From contig NZ_JAMZGF010000002.1 of NCBI RefSeq assembly GCF_024158915.1, forward strand, positions 1 through 64,000: a stretch of 64,000 nt of DNA, in the 5' to 3' direction. Of the stretch, positions 61,243-64,000 are shown piece by piece. The stretch is from Chryseobacterium sp. S0630. GTDB taxonomy: Bacteria; Bacteroidota; Bacteroidia; Flavobacteriales; Weeksellaceae. The stretch's first letter is position 1. Each line of letters opens with the position of its first letter. A program made the position numbers and the translations under genes. The notes beneath the pieces are model-generated. The model worked only from the letters and a program-made list of their open reading frames with translations. It was not told where the DNA came from and searched no databases.

Positions 61243-64000
61243 TTATTTTGAAATTAAGAATTGAAGTTCAGCTCCGATCTGATTCAGTTTTTCCAGCTGA
61301 TCAATATAATCTGCTTTGGTTTTTACGGCCTGATTCACCAGGATTACCCAGTCCAGATAATCTATTTCTCCTGCTTCCATCTGTTTCTGAGCAGTTTTTA
61401 GAATGGTTTCAGATTTTGGAAGCTGTTTTTGTTCATAATTTTCGATGATCTGCTGTTGGTTCATATAATTGTTCAATTGCTGACTCAATCTGTTTTTAAG
61501 CTCAATTTCTTTTCTCTGATACTGATTTTCGGAAATGGCAATTTTAGCCTGTGCTGCCTTTGCCAAAGCTCTCTGTCCTTTGGTAAACAAGGGAATTCCC
61601 ACGCCCACCTGAACAGAATTGAAACGGTTATTATTGATGTTTTTCATGCTCTGGTTGGTATATCCTATAAGAAGATCCGGAAGCAGTCTGCTTTTTTCAA
61701 GCTGCACCTCTGCCTCTTCTACTTTGATCTGTTGCTGCAGGTATTGAAGCTCAGGATGCTGTTTTATCATTTCTTCTGAAACCTGAAGACCCACATTCAT
61801 CGTAGGCTGATCAGCGACAGGTTGATAAAGAATGGTAGACTGAAGTAACAATTGAAGCTGAAGTTTTGCCATGTTCAGGTCATTTTCCAAAGTGTTTAAC
61901 TGTACTTTTACCTGTTCTTTCTGAATTTCTGCGGTGGATTCCTCCAGAATATTGGCTTCTCCTTTTTTTAATCTTAATCCTGCTTTTTCAGCAAAATGAT
62001 CGTACAGCCGGCTGATGTATTCCAGGACTTTTTTCTTCTCCTGAAGCACCAGTATTCTGTAGAAAACATCTGTCACTTCTTTGGTAAGCTGTGTTTTGGT
62101 GAGATTCTGATTGATGACACTGGCAGACCATTCCGCATCCAGCATTTGTTTTCTTTTTGAATACACGGTCGGAAAACTGAACCTTTGAGAGATTCCGAAT
62201 GAATTATCCGTTTCCTCGCCCTGAATCTGTCCGAATCCACCGGTAATTTCCGTCTGGGGAATATCCAGATAACTGGCTTTCAGCTTTTCCTGATAATCTG
62301 ATACCAATTTGGAATTTTTAAGCGTACCATTCTGCTGATACGCCTTTTCCAAAGCCTGATCATAAGTAATGTTTTCCTGAGCCTGATAGGTTCCGAAAGA
62401 TATTAGCAATAGGAAAACAGACTGTTTTTTATAGTTGATTTTTTTTGAGAATTTCATTTTATCTTTATTAATATGTTCAAAAAGGACGTATAAGATGGGA
62501 AGGACAAACAAGGTTAAAAGGGTCGCAAGCATTAACCCTCCAATCACCACCGTTGCCAGAGGCCTCTGTACTTCAGCTCCGGCACCATTACTGATCGCCA
62601 TGGGAAGAAACCCCAGAGAAGCCACAAATGCCGTCATTAAAACCGGACGAAGCCTGATTTTTGTGCCTATGAGTACAATTCTGCTGGTATTGGTTATCCC
62701 ATTCTTTTTCAGCCGGTTGAATTCTGATATCAAAACAATTCCATTAAGTACGGCCACTCCAAATAATGCAATGAATCCTACCCCTGCACTGATGCTGAAA
62801 GGCATTCCTCTCAACGCCAGAAAATACACACCTCCTATCGCAGATAAAGGAATAGCGGTATAGATCAGAAGGCTGTGTTTTACAGAACCGAAAGCAAAGA
62901 ATAAGAGCAGGAAAATCATCACTAACGAAATAGGAACTGCAATTCCCAGTCTGGCTTTGGCTTCATTTAAATTTTCAAAAGCACCGCCGTAAGAAACAGT
63001 GTATCCGGGAGATAATTTCAGGCTTTTATCTGCTTTTTGCTGAAGTTCTTCCACGATACTCTGGACATCTCTTCCTCTCACATTAAAGCCTACAATAATC
63101 CTTCTTTTGGTATCTTCCCTCTGAATCTGGTTCGGACTGTTTTTAAGCTCTACTTTAGCAAGCTGTGACAAGGGAATCTGTTCTCCTGAAGCGGTAGGAA
63201 CCAAAAGATTTTGGATGCTCGTGATATCTTTTTTATGCTCATTATCCATTCTCACTACGATGTCAAACTTTTTTTCACCTTCATATAAAGCTCCCGCAGT
63301 CTGACCGGCAAAAGCCATATTAATTACCCTGTTGATATCTGCCACAGAAATATTGTATCGGGAAAGCTCTGAGCGGTTATAATCAATCACAACCTGCGGA
63401 GCGCCTACTACCGGCTCAATATAAAGGTCCTGCGCTCCTTTTACCGTATTAATAATAGTTCCGATCTTTTTTGCGTAGGTAGCAAGGCTGTCCAGATCAT
63501 CACCATAAATTTTACAGACCACATCCTGTCTTGCTCCGGTCATCAGTTCATTGAAACGCATCTGTACAGGAAACTGAAAGCTGGTGGTAAGGCCTGGGAT
63601 AACGCTTAATGCTTTGCTCATTTTGTCAGAAAGTTCAGGAAATGTTGCTGCAGAGGTCCATTCCTTTTTAGGCTTCAGTACTACGATCATATCTCCGGAG
63701 TCCATCGGCATAGGTTCTGTAGGGATTTCTGCGCTACCGATCTTCATCACTGCTTTTTCTACTTCAGGAAACTGGGTTAAAAGGATATGCGCAGCCTGAG
63801 TGGTAGCTTTCTTGGTTTCATTGATATTACTTCCCTGAAGAATCCTCATTTCAACAGCAAAATCACCTTCCTCCAGAGACGGAATAAACTCTCCACCCAT
63901 TCTGGAAAGGGTAAAAACAGCACCTGCAAACAGGACTAAAACCCCAACAATAATGGTTTTTCTGAATTTAAGAGCTTTCATCAATAATTTCTGATGCCCG
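61243..64000 (-). CDS. CzcA/CusA-type RND metal efflux pump fused to a TolC-like outer-membrane factor (5' end outside the window)
   Basis: Partial: the frame stays open to the window edge, and about 919 codons are seen. The first 510 or so residues are the C-terminal half of a heavy-metal RND pump, with the second periplasmic part (MGGEFIPSLEEGDF, FNELMTGARQDVVCKIYG) and helices 7-12 (FGVAVLNGIVLISEF, TAFVASLGFLPMA). At about 62457 an internal Met begins a sequence like a signal peptide (KQSVFLLLISFGTYQAQ), then 380 residues of CusC/CzcC-type outer-membrane factor (ITYDQALEKAYQQNG, PLFTKGQRALAKAAQAKI). There is no stop between the parts. Such fusions occur in Bacteroidota metal pumps. It precedes the adaptor gene by 7 bp. 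Confidence 0.9.
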   Translation of the reverse strand, partial: GHQKLLMKALKFRKTIIVGVLVLFAGAVFTLSRMGGEFIPSLEEGDFAVEMRILQGSNINETKKATTQAAHILLTQFPEVEKAVMKIGSAEIPTEPMPMDSGDMIVVLKPKKEWTSAATFPELSDKMSKALSVIPGLTTSFQFPVQMRFNELMTGARQDVVCKIYGDDLDSLATYAKKIGTIINTVKGAQDLYIEPVVGAPQVVIDYNRSELSRYNISVADINRVINMAFAGQTAGALYEGEKKFDIVVRMDNEHKKDITSIQNLLVPTASGEQIPLSQLAKVELKNSPNQIQREDTKRRIIVGFNVRGRDVQSIVEELQQKADKSLKLSPGYTVSYGGAFENLNEAKARLGIAVPISLVMIFLLLFFAFGSVKHSLLIYTAIPLSAIGGVYFLALRGMPFSISAGVGFIALFGVAVLNGIVLISEFNRLKKNGITNTSRIVLIGTKIRLRPVLMTAFVASLGFLPMAISNGAGAEVQRPLATVVIGGLMLATLLTLFVLPILYVLFEHINKDKMKFSKKINYKKQSVFLLLISFGTYQAQENITYDQALEKAYQQNGTLKNSKLVSDYQEKLKASYLDIPQTEITGGFGQIQGEETDNSFGISQRFSFPTVYSKRKQMLDAEWSASVINQNLTKTQLTKEVTDVFYRILVLQEKKKVLEYISRLYDHFAEKAGLRLKKGEANILEESTAEIQKEQVKVQLNTLENDLNMAKLQLQLLLQSTILYQPVADQPTMNVGLQVSEEMIKQHPELQYLQQQIKVEEAEVQLEKSRLLPDLLIGYTNQSMKNINNNRFNSVQVGVGIPLFTKGQRALAKAAQAKIAISENQYQRKEIELKNRLSQQLNNYMNQQQIIENYEQKQLPKSETILKTAQKQMEAGEIDYLDWVILVNQAVKTKADYIDQLEKLNQIGAELQFLISK

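Noticed and set aside
1..64000. CRISPR array, rRNA, tRNA, prophage or complete insertion sequence
   Set aside because: No regularly spaced direct repeats, no conserved RNA gene sequence and no transposase, integrase or phage structural protein was found on either strand.

Overview
The window is from a low-GC member of the Bacteroidota, most likely a Chryseobacterium-like flavobacterium (family Weeksellaceae). This rests on a protease with a type IX secretion C-terminal sorting domain, TonB-dependent receptors with carboxypeptidase-regulatory N-domains, many AraC regulators, promoter boxes of the TTG-N17-23-TAnnTTTG type, an APS-reductase sulfate pathway, and intergenic spaces rich in small palindromic repeats. 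The species call is inference. No rRNA, tRNA, CRISPR, prophage or transposase gene was seen.

Layout. 1-8.6 kb: small accessory genes, comprising an SH3-like secreted protein, an orphan protein, an AraC regulator divergent from a polysaccharide deacetylase, two DoxX-type membrane proteins, a Rossmann-fold reductase, a second AraC regulator and a DJ-1/PfpI protein. 9.0-24.0 kb (all minus strand): a sulfate-to-cysteine locus. In transcription order it holds a GNAT acetyltransferase, an Rrf2 regulator, cysH (APS reductase), cysD, cysN, cysE, cysK, cobA, cysJ, cysI, a TonB-dependent receptor, and a fusion of a siroheme-synthase N-domain with a TSUP permease. 24.2-26.4 kb: a secreted M43 metalloprotease. 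26.5-35.9 kb: a 4-hydroxyproline catabolic operon (imine deaminase, semialdehyde dehydrogenase, epimerase, D-amino-acid oxidase family dehydrogenase) preceded by its AraC regulator. Divergent from these are an Xaa-Pro aminopeptidase and a DPP-IV-type peptidase, so the block looks like a system for proline- and hydroxyproline-rich peptides such as collagen fragments.

36.2-44.3 kb: two DNA glycosylases, an SMR exporter of the SugE/Gdx type, a LytTR two-component pair, a small membrane protein, a rhodanese-like and TlpA-like secreted pair, a flavoprotein dehydrogenase and an SDR. 44.4-51.0 kb (minus): an OmpR-type two-component system, a four-repeat membrane protein, an outer-membrane beta-barrel receptor and a PAP2 phosphatase. 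A four-helix-bundle gene flanked by imperfect inverted repeats sits between the response regulator and the kinase. 51.1-57.7 kb: two aldo/keto reductases, an NDH-2-like flavoprotein, an SDR and a ClC channel with CBS domains. 58.0-64.0 kb (minus): an uncharacterised 602-residue protein, then an RND metal-efflux adaptor and a CzcA/CusA pump fused to its TolC-like partner; this last gene runs off the right edge.

The most unusual features are non-coding or architectural. A roughly 68-bp palindromic repeat occurs five times, and one copy forms the C-terminal tail of the GNAT gene. A MITE-like element of about 200 bp has 23-25 bp terminal inverted repeats. Two terminator-like stems enclose repeat sequence in their loops. 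A four-helix-bundle gene with inverted flanks splits a two-component operon. The CysG-TSUP and CusA-TolC fusions are also notable. I see no clear-cut new defence or mobile system.
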